Numbered from the stretch's first letter, positions 52,242 to 62,200 are shown. The stretch is DNA of 64,000 bases from JBDHXE01 sp035445085 (GCA_035445085.1 DAOMQA010000004.1:1-64000), one strand, 5' to 3'. Translations and numbers: made by a program. The notes: a model not told the origin generated them from the sequence alone.

Positions 52242-52613
52242 TTACTTTCCTGTTCTTTTAATTTTATTATTTTCATCTAAGACTAAAACTAATGGTTTGT
52301 GCTCTTTTACTAAATGATTTTCCAAGGAGCAATACGTCATAATAATAATTTTGTCTCCTACCGCAGCCTTGCGAGCGGCAGCTCCATTAAGACAAATTAT
52401 ACCTGTTCCGCGTTCTCCTTTTATAACATAGGTTTCAAACCTTTCTCCGTTGTTATTATTAACAACAGCTACCTTTTCAAATTCAACAATATCGGCAGCT
52501 TCCATTAAGTCTTCATCAATAGTAATACTTCCCTCGTAATACAATTCAGCTTGAGTTACAGTTGCTTGATGTAGTTTAGATTTTAAAAGATTTCTAAGCA
52601 ATTTAATTCCCAA
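52242..52613 (-). CDS. panD: aspartate 1-decarboxylase
   Basis: The 123-residue proenzyme makes beta-alanine for pantothenate. It has the start LLRNLLKSKLHQATVTQAELYYEGSITID, where the self-cleavage between Gly and Ser creates the pyruvoyl group, followed by VNNNNGERFETYVIKGERGTGIICLNGAAARKAAVGDKIIIMTY. It is close to full length. The nucleotidyltransferase gene follows after 2 bases. Together with coaC/coaB it shows a complete-looking interest in CoA synthesis in this window. Confidence 0.95.
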   Translation of the reverse strand: MGIKLLRNLLKSKLHQATVTQAELYYEGSITIDEDLMEAADIVEFEKVAVVNNNNGERFETYVIKGERGTGIICLNGAAARKAAVGDKIIIMTYCSLENHLVKEHKPLVLVLDENNKIKRTGK

Positions 52614-52666
52614 AAAATATTTACAAACATATATAGAGATATAAACGAAATTTTACAGAAATTCAT

Positions 52667-54937
52667 TTATTCATTAATAATGGCAATCTTTTGAACACCT
52701 GCTACATCGCTAATAGCAGATTTCGCAGAAATAATATAAATCCCAGATTTAACAAAATTACCATTTTTATCTTTACCATTCCAAACCGTCTTTCTACTCA
52801 TTGTATTTATACTATTGACTAATTCACCAGAGCTTGTTAATATTCTTACTTCAGAATTATCGGCTAATCCATCAATAGATAATTCTAAATCTGTTTTAGG
52901 TCTAAATGGTTGTGGATAGCAAGATATATCATATTTAGGTGCTGGCTCTATCGATAAACTATTAGCCTCATATATACCGTAATTTGTTCCAAAATATACT
53001 TTTCCTGTATAAGGATTATAAGCTAAAGAAATAACATCGTTTGTAGGCAGTGGGTAGTTATCCATAGTTATATATGCTATTGTATCAGTGGCTAAAGGAT
53101 CTATGACAAACACTCCATTACTAGTAGCTATCCATTTATTATTTAAACCATCCACCATTATATCATTTACATTTATATCTCCAATCAATCTATTCAGATT
53201 TCTGATACTTAGATTTGATGGACCACCATTATTTGATAATACTTGAGACGGGTTATTTATTACAGCAACACCTTTTGGAGTACCAATCCAAACCATACCA
53301 TTTTTATCCACTGTAATGCAATTATGCATATTATCTAATAAATTAGGATTATTTGATAAAGTTATAACTCCAGATACATCATCGCTAATGTTACTTAAAG
53401 TTCCCATTTCATTATAGTACATAAGCCCAGTACCACTAGGGTTATTTCCTCCAAGCCACTTAGTTCCATAAGGGTCTATATCGATGGTCATAAAAGTTCT
53501 TTGGTTTGGTATTCTAGGGTTTTGAAAACCATAACTTTTATAAGAACTACCATCGTAATCAAAGCAAAGTAGGGCAGGACCATTAGAAATTTCGCCTAAG
53601 TTCGTAACCCAAATTCTACCATTTTTGTCAATCGCAGTTGCACCAGCTACAACGAATTTTGGTGCTGTACCTAAGCCTCTAAATTCTGAATTAGTTTCGT
53701 TAAATAATTGGAAATTATAGTTAGAGTCAGAGGCAACTTTGTCGCCAATCAATAAGCCCTTGCCATAATTTGAGGCAATGATTCTGCCTTTTGAGTCTAT
53801 ATTTATTCTATGGTATGTATTATCGTATATTTCTGGGTAAAATTGCGATAGATAGTTTGTCCATTTTTTTCCATCATACTTCGAAAAGCCCTTACTCGAC
53901 ACCCCAAAACCAGACGCTATCCATAAGTTTCCTTCTAAATCAACGATAGCATCCTTTATATTATTTGTAGCAGGAGTATTGGGGAGATTATATTTTAACT
54001 CTCCATTTTTAAAGATACCAAAGCCAAATGTTTTATATGTGATGATTAAATGACCGTTATCACTATCGTTATTTGAAAAAATAGATTCAATAAAATCTGG
54101 GTGCTTAATATTTAATTCATTTTTGTTATAGTCATATATTTTAAATATATTTGTATAATAAAGTGAATTATTAATAATTGCCATACTTTTGAACTGATCC
54201 GATGATTCTGCAAACTGTTCAAAAGTATTACCGTTATAAGTAAGTATAAATCTATCAGACATTAAAAATAACTTATTATCAAATTTTGTAATTTTAAAGA
54301 TACGATTTTGATATAAACCCTCTTTTACTGTATAATTAGTCCAAGACTTTGGGTTAGGTAGGAAACTTGATAAATCGGCACTCGCAATCCCTTCATCAGT
54401 AGCAACCCAGATCTTATTATCATCTATTAGTATATCATTTATTGGGGTGTTAATCGAGAAATTACCAATTTTAAATATAGTTTCTTTAAATACTAAATTG
54501 ATAGGGTCGAATATTGCCAATCCAAAGCCACCAGCAATATAAATTTTACCATTTATATTAATTATTCTATTGATTATAGAATTGGATAACTTTTGATTTT
54601 TAATATCTGATATATGTAGCCATTTTCCATCTGCGAATATCTCAATAATACCATCCTTAGCACCCGCATATATTCTCTTAGAATCTTTATCATAATAAAC
54701 CGTCGAAATCTGATTATTTAATAATGACTCAACATTTGTATATACAATTTCTGAGTTCGAAATTGGATCAAATTTAAAAATTCCACCATCAGTTGCACAC
54801 CAATAATTATCATTTGCATCAGCAGATACAAAGTTTATCTTCATAATTGAACTATGAGATTTCCAATTATCTAATTTAAATTGTGAGTGCGCTACAAAGT
54901 ATGAAGTAAATATAATAGCAATAATCCATCGCTTCAT
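52667..54937 (-). CDS. secreted two-propeller protein with C-terminal sorting domain, PorZ-like
   Basis: The 756-residue protein has a signal peptide (ending YFVAHSQ). Two-component-regulator-type propeller repeats follow through about residue 660: NYWCATDGGIFKFDP, IWVATDEGIASADL, LWIASGFGVSSKGF, VWIGTPKGVAVIN and KWIATSNGVFVIDP. A C-terminal FlgD/Por-type domain ends WNGKDKNGNFVKSGIYIISAK. The opening FKLDNWKSHSS followed by propeller blades resembles PorZ, the surface component of the T9SS attachment complex. The identification is by architecture, so treat it as a candidate. Confidence 0.75.
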   Translation of the reverse strand: MKRWIIAIIFTSYFVAHSQFKLDNWKSHSSIMKINFVSADANDNYWCATDGGIFKFDPISNSEIVYTNVESLLNNQISTVYYDKDSKRIYAGAKDGIIEIFADGKWLHISDIKNQKLSNSIINRIININGKIYIAGGFGLAIFDPINLVFKETIFKIGNFSINTPINDILIDDNKIWVATDEGIASADLSSFLPNPKSWTNYTVKEGLYQNRIFKITKFDNKLFLMSDRFILTYNGNTFEQFAESSDQFKSMAIINNSLYYTNIFKIYDYNKNELNIKHPDFIESIFSNNDSDNGHLIITYKTFGFGIFKNGELKYNLPNTPATNNIKDAIVDLEGNLWIASGFGVSSKGFSKYDGKKWTNYLSQFYPEIYDNTYHRINIDSKGRIIASNYGKGLLIGDKVASDSNYNFQLFNETNSEFRGLGTAPKFVVAGATAIDKNGRIWVTNLGEISNGPALLCFDYDGSSYKSYGFQNPRIPNQRTFMTIDIDPYGTKWLGGNNPSGTGLMYYNEMGTLSNISDDVSGVITLSNNPNLLDNMHNCITVDKNGMVWIGTPKGVAVINNPSQVLSNNGGPSNLSIRNLNRLIGDINVNDIMVDGLNNKWIATSNGVFVIDPLATDTIAYITMDNYPLPTNDVISLAYNPYTGKVYFGTNYGIYEANSLSIEPAPKYDISCYPQPFRPKTDLELSIDGLADNSEVRILTSSGELVNSINTMSRKTVWNGKDKNGNFVKSGIYIISAKSAISDVAGVQKIAIINE

Positions 54938-54979
54938 AATAATTAACCCTAATATAATAATTAGTTTAAAAGAATATAA

Positions 54980-55447
54980 TTACTCCATAGCTTTTAATAA
55001 AGAAACCATTTCAATAGCTGTTATACCTGCTTCAAATCCCTTGTTACCAGCTTTAGTACCGCTCCTTTCAATTGCTTGTTCAATGGTATCTGTGGTTAAA
55101 ACTCCAAAAATACAAGGTATACCAGTATCTAAACTAACTTTTGAAATTCCTTTTGTTACTTCTGAAGCAATAAAATCAAAATGAGGAGTAGAACCTCTAA
55201 TTACCGCTCCCAAAGCAATGACAGCATCGTATTTTTTGGAATTAGCTAACTTTTGTACTGTTAATGGTATTTCAAATGCACCCGGACAATATGCAATTGT
55301 AATTTTTTGCTCATCAGCCCTATTACGCTTCAAGGCATCAAGAGCACCGTTTAACAATGAACTAACTACAAATTGATTCCAACGTGATACAACTATTGCA
55401 AATGAATAATCTTTTGCCTCAAAAATACCTTCAATAATTTTTGCCAT
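54980..55447 (-). CDS. ribH: 6,7-dimethyl-8-ribityllumazine synthase
   Basis: The 155-residue enzyme catalyses the penultimate riboflavin step and assembles into a pentamer or capsid. Motifs are FAIVVSRWNQFVVSSLLNGAL, PGAFEIPLTVQKLA, the phosphate and catalytic loop LGAVIRGSTPHFDFIASEVTKGI and the C-terminal AGNKGFEAGITAIEMVSLL. Length is normal. It lies 42 bases upstream of the PorZ-like gene on the same strand. Confidence 0.97.
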   Translation of the reverse strand: MAKIIEGIFEAKDYSFAIVVSRWNQFVVSSLLNGALDALKRNRADEQKITIAYCPGAFEIPLTVQKLANSKKYDAVIALGAVIRGSTPHFDFIASEVTKGISKVSLDTGIPCIFGVLTTDTIEQAIERSGTKAGNKGFEAGITAIEMVSLLKAME

Positions 55448-55580
55448 TTTTAACTCAAGTTTACTTTAAAAGCCCTAAACTACAAAGATAATTAAATTTT
55501 TATAATTAATCTGTAAAAAAGTAGTATTTTTATTGTTTGGAATTAAGACACTTTAATTTTTTTTAATTTATTAGGTTTAT

Positions 55581-56297
55581 ATGAAACAAATATTGTTTAT
55601 GGTTTTTGCAGTTAGCATATTAATGGCTTGCAATGCAGAAGCAAAAAGTAAAAAGCCAATCAAAACTGAAAAAGACTCAGTTTCTTACAGTTTAGGATTG
55701 CAGTGGGGAGCTACCTTAGCTAAAGATTCAATCCAAGTAGATATCGATATTATTGCCGATGGTCTATCTGATGCTTTATCAGGCAAAGATAAGTCTCTTA
55801 CGATGGAAGAAGCTGCCAATGTATTACAAGGATTAGTTACAAAGCTACAAAGCAAGCACCAAGCACAACAACAAAAAGAAATGGAAGAATTTGCAAAGTT
55901 AGGCGAAAAATCTAAAGCTGAAGGAGAGCAATTCTTAGCTAACAATAAAACCAAAGCTGGCGTTCAAACTACTGCTTCTGGTTTACAATATAAAATCGAA
56001 AAACCGGGATCCGCTGTAAAACCAAGTCCAAATGACAAAGTTAAAGTTCATTACAAAGGAACTTTAATTAATGGTAAAGTTTTCGATAGTTCGTACGAAA
56101 GGAACGATCCTGTTGAATTTCAATTAAATGGTGTTATTCCGGGTTGGACTGAAGGTCTTCAATTAATTGGTGAAGGTGGTAAAATTATCCTTTATATTCC
56201 ATATAATTTAGCTTATGGAGAGCAAGGTAATCCGCCAGTGATTCCAGGCTATTCTACTTTGGTTTTTGAAGTTGAGTTATTAAAAGTTACAAAGTAA
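55581..56297 (+). CDS. FKBP-type peptidyl-prolyl isomerase, lipoprotein (FkpA/Mip-like)
   Basis: The 238-residue protein has a lipoprotein signal (hydrophobic residues 3-16, lipobox LMAC with Cys17). A helical dimerisation region (about 25-125; YSLGLQWGATLAKDSI, QQQKEMEEFAKLGEKSKAEGEQFL) precedes a C-terminal FKBP domain (about 140-236; KVHYKGTLINGKVFDSSYERN, WTEGLQLIGEGGKIILYIPYNLAYGEQG). This is the periplasmic FkpA/Mip architecture, aiding folding of exported proteins. Confidence 0.93.
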   Translation: MKQILFMVFAVSILMACNAEAKSKKPIKTEKDSVSYSLGLQWGATLAKDSIQVDIDIIADGLSDALSGKDKSLTMEEAANVLQGLVTKLQSKHQAQQQKEMEEFAKLGEKSKAEGEQFLANNKTKAGVQTTASGLQYKIEKPGSAVKPSPNDKVKVHYKGTLINGKVFDSSYERNDPVEFQLNGVIPGWTEGLQLIGEGGKIILYIPYNLAYGEQGNPPVIPGYSTLVFEVELLKVTK

Positions 56298-56316
56298 TTT
56301 AAATCTTTAAAATAAA

Positions 56317-56358
56317 AACTACTGGGGTTAGAATATTTGTATTTTAACCCCAGTTTTA
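56317..56358. terminator. bidirectional terminator between FKBP gene and valS
   Basis: ACTGGGGTTA (56321-56330) pairs with TAACCCCAGT (56345-56354), with an A run before and a T run after, so it serves both convergent genes. Confidence 0.9.
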
Positions 56359-56364
56359 ATTAAA

Positions 56365-59061
56365 TTATAGTTTGGATAAATTATTCTTTAATAACTCTAA
56401 TTGACTTATCAGGCTTTCATGTTTTTCTTTTTCCTTTTGAATAATGTCTGGTTTTGCATTACTTACAAACTTCTCATTATTTAATTTAGATTCAGTAGAT
56501 TTTATTAAGCCTTCTACTCTACTAATATCATTTTTGAGTTTATCCTTTAATTGTTCAATATCAACCTTGTTCTCAGAAATCAAATGCAACTCAATATCTC
56601 TATATACAGAAGATATTGAATTATCTGGCTTTATAGCATTTATTTCAATTACTACGTTAGCTGTCTTTGATAAGATTGAAATAATATTAGCAAATTGAAC
56701 TAAAGTTTGCTTATAAGTTTCATCTTTCAATGATATATAAAGTGGCAATTTATTTGATGGTGCTATATTATTTGTATTCTTTAATTTTCGAACCTCTTCA
56801 ACTAAATTTTGAACTAAAAGAAACTTATTCTCTATATCTTCACTAACTAAGCTATTATTTGGCAATGGAAAACTTTGAGTAGATATAGATTTATTATCAT
56901 TATTTGCACTTATTAGATGCCAAATTTCTTCCGAGATAAATGGCATTATTGGGTGAATAATTTTAAGTATAGTTTCAAATATATCAATTGTTGAATTAAT
57001 TAATTTTTTATTATACAAATGGTTATCTTGGTCATTCGATTGAATCTTTAATATTTCTACATACCAATCGCAGAAATCTCTCCAAATAAAATCATATACT
57101 ATCTTTGAATAATCATTAATTTTATATTCTATTAATGAACTGTCAATTTGTTCTATTGTAGAATTGAGCCTTGATAATAACCACTTGTCAGAAATACTTA
57201 GCTCGTTATTACTTAGTAGTTCTCGAGATTCCGAAAACTGGTTAAACTGATCGAATTTCATCATTATAAAACGCGCTGCATTCCATATTTTGTTACAGAA
57301 ATTACGTCCTATTTCAACAGAAGGTATATCTTGTGCATCTACGTCTACATCCATTCTCACATCTTGCCCTAATGGAGAAAGATAGAGCATAGTAAATCTA
57401 ACGGCATCAGCACCGTACTTATCTATAATATTTAATGGATCGGGTGAGTTACCTAATGATTTAGACAACTTTCTGCCTTTTCCGTCACGTATTAATGAAG
57501 TAAAATAAACGTCCTTGAAAGGTATAATATTATGATGATACTTTGTAGCCATAATCATTCTAGCAACCCAGAAGAAAATAATATCCGGAGCTGTTACTAA
57601 TAAGTCAGTAGGGTAGAACTTCTTCATATCTGCAGAATACTCATTGCTATCTATATCCCATTTCATAGTAGTCATTGGCCAGAGCCACGATGAAAACCAG
57701 GTATCTAATACATCTTCATCTTGTTTTAATGGAATGTCATCTGATATATTTAATTTGACTCTGGCTTGTTTTTCATTTTTTGCAGCAGTTAATCTTCCAT
57801 CAGGAGTATAATATACTGGTATCCTATGTCCCCACCATAGTTGGCGTGATATGCACCAATCACGTATATTGTTCATCCAATGTTCATAGGTTTTGACCCA
57901 ATGATTTGGATAAAATTTAATTTCACCTTCCAAAACCGGAGTTAATGCCAATTCAGCTAATGGTTTCATCTTTACAAACCATTGATCACTTAAATATGGT
58001 TCGACTGGCTCGCCACCTCTTTGTGAAAATCCTACATTATGAGTATAATCCTCAACTTTTTCTATTAAATTATTTTCTTTTAGTTTTTCAACGATTCTTT
58101 TTCTTGCTTCAAATCTATCTAATCCATTAAACTCACCTGCCAATTCGTTTAAGCTACCATCTGGATTTATTGTATTAATTACTTCTAAGTTGTGTCGTTC
58201 ACCTACCAAAAAATCATTTGGATCGTGTGCGGGCGTAATTTTGACACAACCAGTACCAAAAGCAGGGTCGGCATAATCGTCTCCCACAACTATAATTTTC
58301 CTATGCACTAACGGCGCTATAACATACTTTCCTATTAAATGTTTGTATCTTTCATCGTTAGGATTGACAGCCACTGCAATATCGCCGTAAATTGTCTCAG
58401 GGCGAGCAGTAGCACAACAAATATATTCAGAAGAGCCGTCAATTTGGTATTTAAGAGTATATAATTTTTCATTAACTTCTCTAAATTCAACTTCTTCATC
58501 AGATAGAGCTGTTTGGGAAAGTGGGGACCAATTAATAATTCTTTTGCCTCTATATATTAATCCATCATCAAAAAGTTTAATAAATGTTCCAATGACAGTA
58601 TCCGAAGCTTCTTTATCCATTGTAAAAATTGTCCTACTCCAATCAATTGAAACACCTAATTGTTCCATTTGCTTAAAAATTATTCCGCCATACTTATTTT
58701 TCCATTCAAGTACTCTTTCTACAAATTGCTCCCTACCTAAATCATACCTTGTTAATCCTTCATTTTTCAACTCCTTTTCTACCCTTGTTTGAGTGGCAAT
58801 ACCAGCATGATCAATACCAGGGAACCAGCAAACCTCCATACCTAACATTCTATTTCTTCTAATAAATAAATCTTGGATAGTCATATTTAAGATGTGCCCA
58901 AAATGTAATATTCCAGTTACGTTTGGGGGTGGCAACAAAATTGAGTAACCTTTTTTAGATGAATTATTATTAGCTTGATATAAATTATCTTCTGCCCATA
59001 TATTATACCATTTATTTTCTGCGTCTTTTGGATTATAAGATTTAGGGAACTCTCTTAACAT
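56365..59061 (-). CDS. valS: valyl-tRNA synthetase
   Basis: The 898-residue class I synthetase charges tRNA-Val. The HIGH motif is PPPNVTGILHFGHILN near residue 45, and the KMSKS motif is GRKLSKSLGNSPDP near 527. The editing domain spans about 190-330 (CCATARPETIYGDIAVAVNP), and the DWCISRQLWWGHRIPVYY block is present. The anticodon domain is followed by the C-terminal coiled coil (RVEGLIKSTESKLNNEKFVSNAKPDIIQKE) expected for ValS. No SD sequence precedes the ATG. Confidence 0.97.
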   Translation of the reverse strand: MLREFPKSYNPKDAENKWYNIWAEDNLYQANNNSSKKGYSILLPPPNVTGILHFGHILNMTIQDLFIRRNRMLGMEVCWFPGIDHAGIATQTRVEKELKNEGLTRYDLGREQFVERVLEWKNKYGGIIFKQMEQLGVSIDWSRTIFTMDKEASDTVIGTFIKLFDDGLIYRGKRIINWSPLSQTALSDEEVEFREVNEKLYTLKYQIDGSSEYICCATARPETIYGDIAVAVNPNDERYKHLIGKYVIAPLVHRKIIVVGDDYADPAFGTGCVKITPAHDPNDFLVGERHNLEVINTINPDGSLNELAGEFNGLDRFEARKRIVEKLKENNLIEKVEDYTHNVGFSQRGGEPVEPYLSDQWFVKMKPLAELALTPVLEGEIKFYPNHWVKTYEHWMNNIRDWCISRQLWWGHRIPVYYTPDGRLTAAKNEKQARVKLNISDDIPLKQDEDVLDTWFSSWLWPMTTMKWDIDSNEYSADMKKFYPTDLLVTAPDIIFFWVARMIMATKYHHNIIPFKDVYFTSLIRDGKGRKLSKSLGNSPDPLNIIDKYGADAVRFTMLYLSPLGQDVRMDVDVDAQDIPSVEIGRNFCNKIWNAARFIMMKFDQFNQFSESRELLSNNELSISDKWLLSRLNSTIEQIDSSLIEYKINDYSKIVYDFIWRDFCDWYVEILKIQSNDQDNHLYNKKLINSTIDIFETILKIIHPIMPFISEEIWHLISANNDNKSISTQSFPLPNNSLVSEDIENKFLLVQNLVEEVRKLKNTNNIAPSNKLPLYISLKDETYKQTLVQFANIISILSKTANVVIEINAIKPDNSISSVYRDIELHLISENKVDIEQLKDKLKNDISRVEGLIKSTESKLNNEKFVSNAKPDIIQKEKEKHESLISQLELLKNNLSKL

Positions 59062-59248
59062 AATATTTTACAATGATTATTCAAAAAATCAAAAATAAGC
59101 AAAAATTAAGTTTTATTTAAATTAAAATCTAAGTAATAAAAATTAAAAAAAAACATTACTAACAAAAAAAAGTTTAGGAATTTAGTTATTTTCTCGCCAT
59201 ATTTGCATATTATTTTAAATAATTTTAATAATTTATTAGGAGGAAAAT

Positions 59249-59551
59249 ATGAATATTAAGAGAACTCTTGCTGTATTGGGAGCAAGTACCCTCATGATTT
59301 CCTTTGTATCTCTTACAAGTTGTACTTCAATGATAACAGAGGAACAATTGGCACAATTACAAGATTTACGTAAAAAGGAACGTCAGTTGAACACAGACAT
59401 CTCTGCAAGAAATTCAGAAATCAACAAGTTGGAGTCTGAATTAAATTCACGTAAAAGAGAACTAACTGACTGTAACAAAGATAAAGATTTTATTCAACAA
59501 AAGTTAAGTCAATGGCCTAATGTTTGGCCTGATTATACTCCAGTAAAATAA
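59249..59551 (+). CDS. small coiled-coil lipoprotein
   Basis: The 100-residue protein has a signal ending in the lipobox LTSC with Cys25. A single long heptad region follows (EEQLAQLQDLRKKERQLNTDISARNSEINKLESELNSRKRELTDCNKDKDF). A short tail WPNVWPDYTPVK ends the protein. A strong AGGAGGAAAAT RBS suggests high expression. By shape it resembles Lpp-like or Braun-type outer-membrane lipoproteins, though the terminal Lys is preceded by Val. The LysM gene 27 bases on has a matching coiled coil, so they may act together at the envelope. Confidence 0.78.
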   Translation: MNIKRTLAVLGASTLMISFVSLTSCTSMITEEQLAQLQDLRKKERQLNTDISARNSEINKLESELNSRKRELTDCNKDKDFIQQKLSQWPNVWPDYTPVK

Positions 59552-59578
59552 TTATTAACGTAAATTAAGGAATTGAAT

Positions 59579-60367
59579 ATGAAGAATATATTATATATAC
59601 TTATTGCCTTTGCTGTTAGTGTTTCTATTACATTTGCTGATGATATCCCAGCACCTGATTCTAAGCCAGATGCAGAATTAACCAAGAAAGAAGCTGAAAT
59701 TAGAATCAACCAATTTTTGGTAAAAGTTAAATCTTTAGAAGATCAACTAAATTCTTTAAATTCTAAATATGATGGAATGAAGTCTGATTTAGAAAATACC
59801 AATAAGGCTCTAAAAGATTGTCAAGATGAAATTTTAAGATTGGTAGGTGCTACTAACGCTGATTTAGCTGCATTTCGCCAGAAATTAGGTGTAATCGAAG
59901 CTAAAGTTAGAGAATTGCAGAGATTACCAGATGCTCAATTAGTTGAAAGGCAAGATGAGGTGAAAAACTTAGAAAACGACTTGAACGAACTAAGAGCCAA
60001 CAAAATATCTATTTTACCTGAGTTTTACCCTAAGGTGATACAGTTAGCTAAAGACATACGCGGTTTATATAGAGAAAAGAAAATCACTACTTATACCGTT
60101 GGTACTTGGGCCGAAAACAAAGATTGCTTGTGGAATATTGCAGGCAAGATAGAAATATATGCAGATCCATTTATGTGGCCTAAAATTTGGCAAGGTAACA
60201 CTGATATTATCAGAAACCCGGACATCATTCACCCAGGTCAGGTACTAACGATTCCTGAAAAAGGTGATAAAACTACCGATGAAATCAAGGCAGAACGTAG
60301 ATACTGGAGAAATAAAAAAGCTGCTCAAAAACAAGAGTCAGAAGTTAAACCAGGCGGAACAAATTAA
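59579..60367 (+). CDS. periplasmic coiled-coil protein with C-terminal LysM domain
   Basis: I use the ATG at 59579 (MKNILYILI), because AAGGAA lies 8 bases before it; a TTG at 59573 is also in frame. The product has about 262 residues: a signal peptide ending FADDI, a coiled coil (about 30-110) and a LysM-like peptidoglycan-binding domain near 175-240 (TYTVGTWAENKDCLWNIAGKI...MWPKIWQGNTDII.NPDIIHPGQVLTIPEK). The tail is basic. Binding to the cell wall is inferred from LysM. It follows the small lipoprotein gene. Confidence 0.85.
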   Translation: MKNILYILIAFAVSVSITFADDIPAPDSKPDAELTKKEAEIRINQFLVKVKSLEDQLNSLNSKYDGMKSDLENTNKALKDCQDEILRLVGATNADLAAFRQKLGVIEAKVRELQRLPDAQLVERQDEVKNLENDLNELRANKISILPEFYPKVIQLAKDIRGLYREKKITTYTVGTWAENKDCLWNIAGKIEIYADPFMWPKIWQGNTDIIRNPDIIHPGQVLTIPEKGDKTTDEIKAERRYWRNKKAAQKQESEVKPGGTN

Positions 60368-60393
60368 TAGTTTATGAAATAATGTTTATTTTG

Positions 60394-60434
60394 AAAGCCT
60401 TGCTTAAATAAATAGCGGGGCTTTTCTTTTTTTT
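60394..60434 (+). terminator. rho-independent terminator after the LysM gene
   Basis: AAAGCCTTGCT pairs with AGCGGGGCTTT (two G-T pairs, 9-base loop) followed by TTTTCTTTTTTTT. Confidence 0.88.
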
Positions 60435-60441
60435 AAATAAT

Positions 60442-61401
60442 ATGACAAGTATAGAAAAGAAAATTATATTAGATAACGATGATATTGTTTCTATTTTAGG
60501 GATAAATGATATAAATCTTAATTTAATTGAATCAAGATTCAGAGCTTCTATTATTTTACGCGGGAACGAACTTTCAATAATTGGCGATAGCGTAGAAGTT
60601 GAAAAAATTGAAAAAATATTTGATGAAATTAAATACGTTCTCAAAAAAAATAAGGCTATAAACCAAGTTGATATAAAGACAATCATTGAATTAGTTGATA
60701 ATAAACCAATTAGTAAAGATATATCAAGTAAAAGCAAAACAAATCATATAATATTCCCTGGTATTAAAGATGTTGTAAGGGCAAGAACTCCAAAACAATT
60801 AGAGTATTTAGATAAAGTGTTAAACAATGATTTAGTTTTTGCAATTGGCCCGGCGGGCACTGGGAAAACATTTTTAGCGGTCGCCATGGCTTTAGCAGCA
60901 TTACGCAATAATGAGGTTGTGAAAATAGTTCTCTCGAGACCAGCAGTAGAGGCAGGGGAATCGCTTGGTTTTTTGCCTGGTGATTTACAAGAAAAAATTG
61001 ACCCATATCTAAGACCTCTTACAGACGCCTTGCATTATATGATTAGCGTAGATAAAGTTAGAAATTTAATGGAAAAAAATATCATTGAAATTACACCTTT
61101 AGCTTATATGCGTGGTAGGACTCTGAATAATTCTTTTATTATATTAGATGAAGCCCAAAATGCAACTGCTATGCAAATGAAAATGTTTCTAACAAGATTA
61201 GGTGTTAATTCTCGAGCTATAATCACTGGAGATTTAACTCAAATAGATTTGCCTAACAAATCAAATTCTGGTTTATTGCAAGCTACGAAAATTTTACAAA
61301 ATATCGATGGAATAGAATTCGTTTATTTCGATAATAAAGATGTAGTTAGACATAGATTAGTAGCTGAAATAGTAAAAGCTTATGAAAGAGAGGATTCGTA
61401 A
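60442..61401 (+). CDS. PhoH-like ATPase
   Basis: The 319-residue cytoplasmic protein has an N-terminal KH-like region (about 20-70; FRASIILRGNELSIIGDS), then the PhoH ATPase domain. Walker A is AIGPAGTGKTFLAVAMA near residue 140, followed by SRPAVEAGESLGFLPGDLQEKIDPYLRPL, Walker B FIILDEAQNATAMQMKMFLTR and TGDLTQIDLP. This matches YbeZ, which works with the YbeY endonuclease in ribosomal RNA processing. cdaA starts 25 bases downstream. Confidence 0.94.
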   Translation: MTSIEKKIILDNDDIVSILGINDINLNLIESRFRASIILRGNELSIIGDSVEVEKIEKIFDEIKYVLKKNKAINQVDIKTIIELVDNKPISKDISSKSKTNHIIFPGIKDVVRARTPKQLEYLDKVLNNDLVFAIGPAGTGKTFLAVAMALAALRNNEVVKIVLSRPAVEAGESLGFLPGDLQEKIDPYLRPLTDALHYMISVDKVRNLMEKNIIEITPLAYMRGRTLNNSFIILDEAQNATAMQMKMFLTRLGVNSRAIITGDLTQIDLPNKSNSGLLQATKILQNIDGIEFVYFDNKDVVRHRLVAEIVKAYEREDS

Positions 61402-61426
61402 ATTATATGTTGAGAAATAATTATTT

Positions 61427-62200
61427 GTGGATATAGATTTATTTAAAATAGGATTCCTAACCGTTTCGCTTATCGATGTATTAGATATAACTATCGTAGC
61501 AACTATATTTTATTGGATTTATAAAGCCCTCAAAAATACTATCGCAATCCAAATTCTAATCGGGATGATTATTATTATGGGCTTGCAGTTTATTACTGAA
61601 GCTATTGATTTAAAATCATTAAATTGGATTATTAATACAATATGGAATGTATGGCTAATAGCGTTTATTATTTTATTCCAACCAGAGTTACGGAAATTAT
61701 TATTGTTAATAACTAGGAGCCCAATCTTTAATTTATTTGTAAAAACTAAATTATCTGAATATATTGATGAAGTAATTGATGCGGTAATTGAGCTTTCTGA
61801 AAAACATGTAGGGGTATTAATTGTATTTACAAAAACTCAGAATGTTCAAATGACTGTTGGAACAGGTATACCTCTACAAGCAGTCATTTCAAAAGAGTTA
61901 ATAATGTCAATATTTAATGTAAAATCACCTTTACATGACGGTGCAGTAATCATAGAAAACAATATGATGGTAGCAGCAAGGTGCGTATTACCTCTATCAT
62001 CTGTAACTAAGTATGGAACCAAGAATTTAGGTACAAGGCATAGAGCTGCCTTAGGGCTTAGTGAACAAGTTGATGCCCTTATACTCATTGTTTCGGAAGA
62101 AACAGGGGGAATTTCAATTGCTCAAGGCGGAGAATTAACTTTGAATATATCTGAAAAAGAATTGTCTAGTATTATTAAATTTAGATTATCCGAAGATTAG
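61427..62200 (+). CDS. cdaA: diadenylate cyclase CdaA (c-di-AMP synthase)
   Basis: The 257-residue membrane enzyme makes the second messenger c-di-AMP from two ATP. Three N-terminal membrane helices occupy about 12-85. The DAC domain shows LKSPLHDGAVIIENN (DGA motif near 168) and GTRHRAALGLSEQ (RHR motif near 207), followed by EETGGISIAQGGEL. The start is GTG at 61427; a stop lies three codons upstream in frame, and no ATG gives the first helix. No CdaR partner is adjacent. Confidence 0.95.
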   Translation: MDIDLFKIGFLTVSLIDVLDITIVATIFYWIYKALKNTIAIQILIGMIIIMGLQFITEAIDLKSLNWIINTIWNVWLIAFIILFQPELRKLLLLITRSPIFNLFVKTKLSEYIDEVIDAVIELSEKHVGVLIVFTKTQNVQMTVGTGIPLQAVISKELIMSIFNVKSPLHDGAVIIENNMMVAARCVLPLSSVTKYGTKNLGTRHRAALGLSEQVDALILIVSEETGGISIAQGGELTLNISEKELSSIIKFRLSED

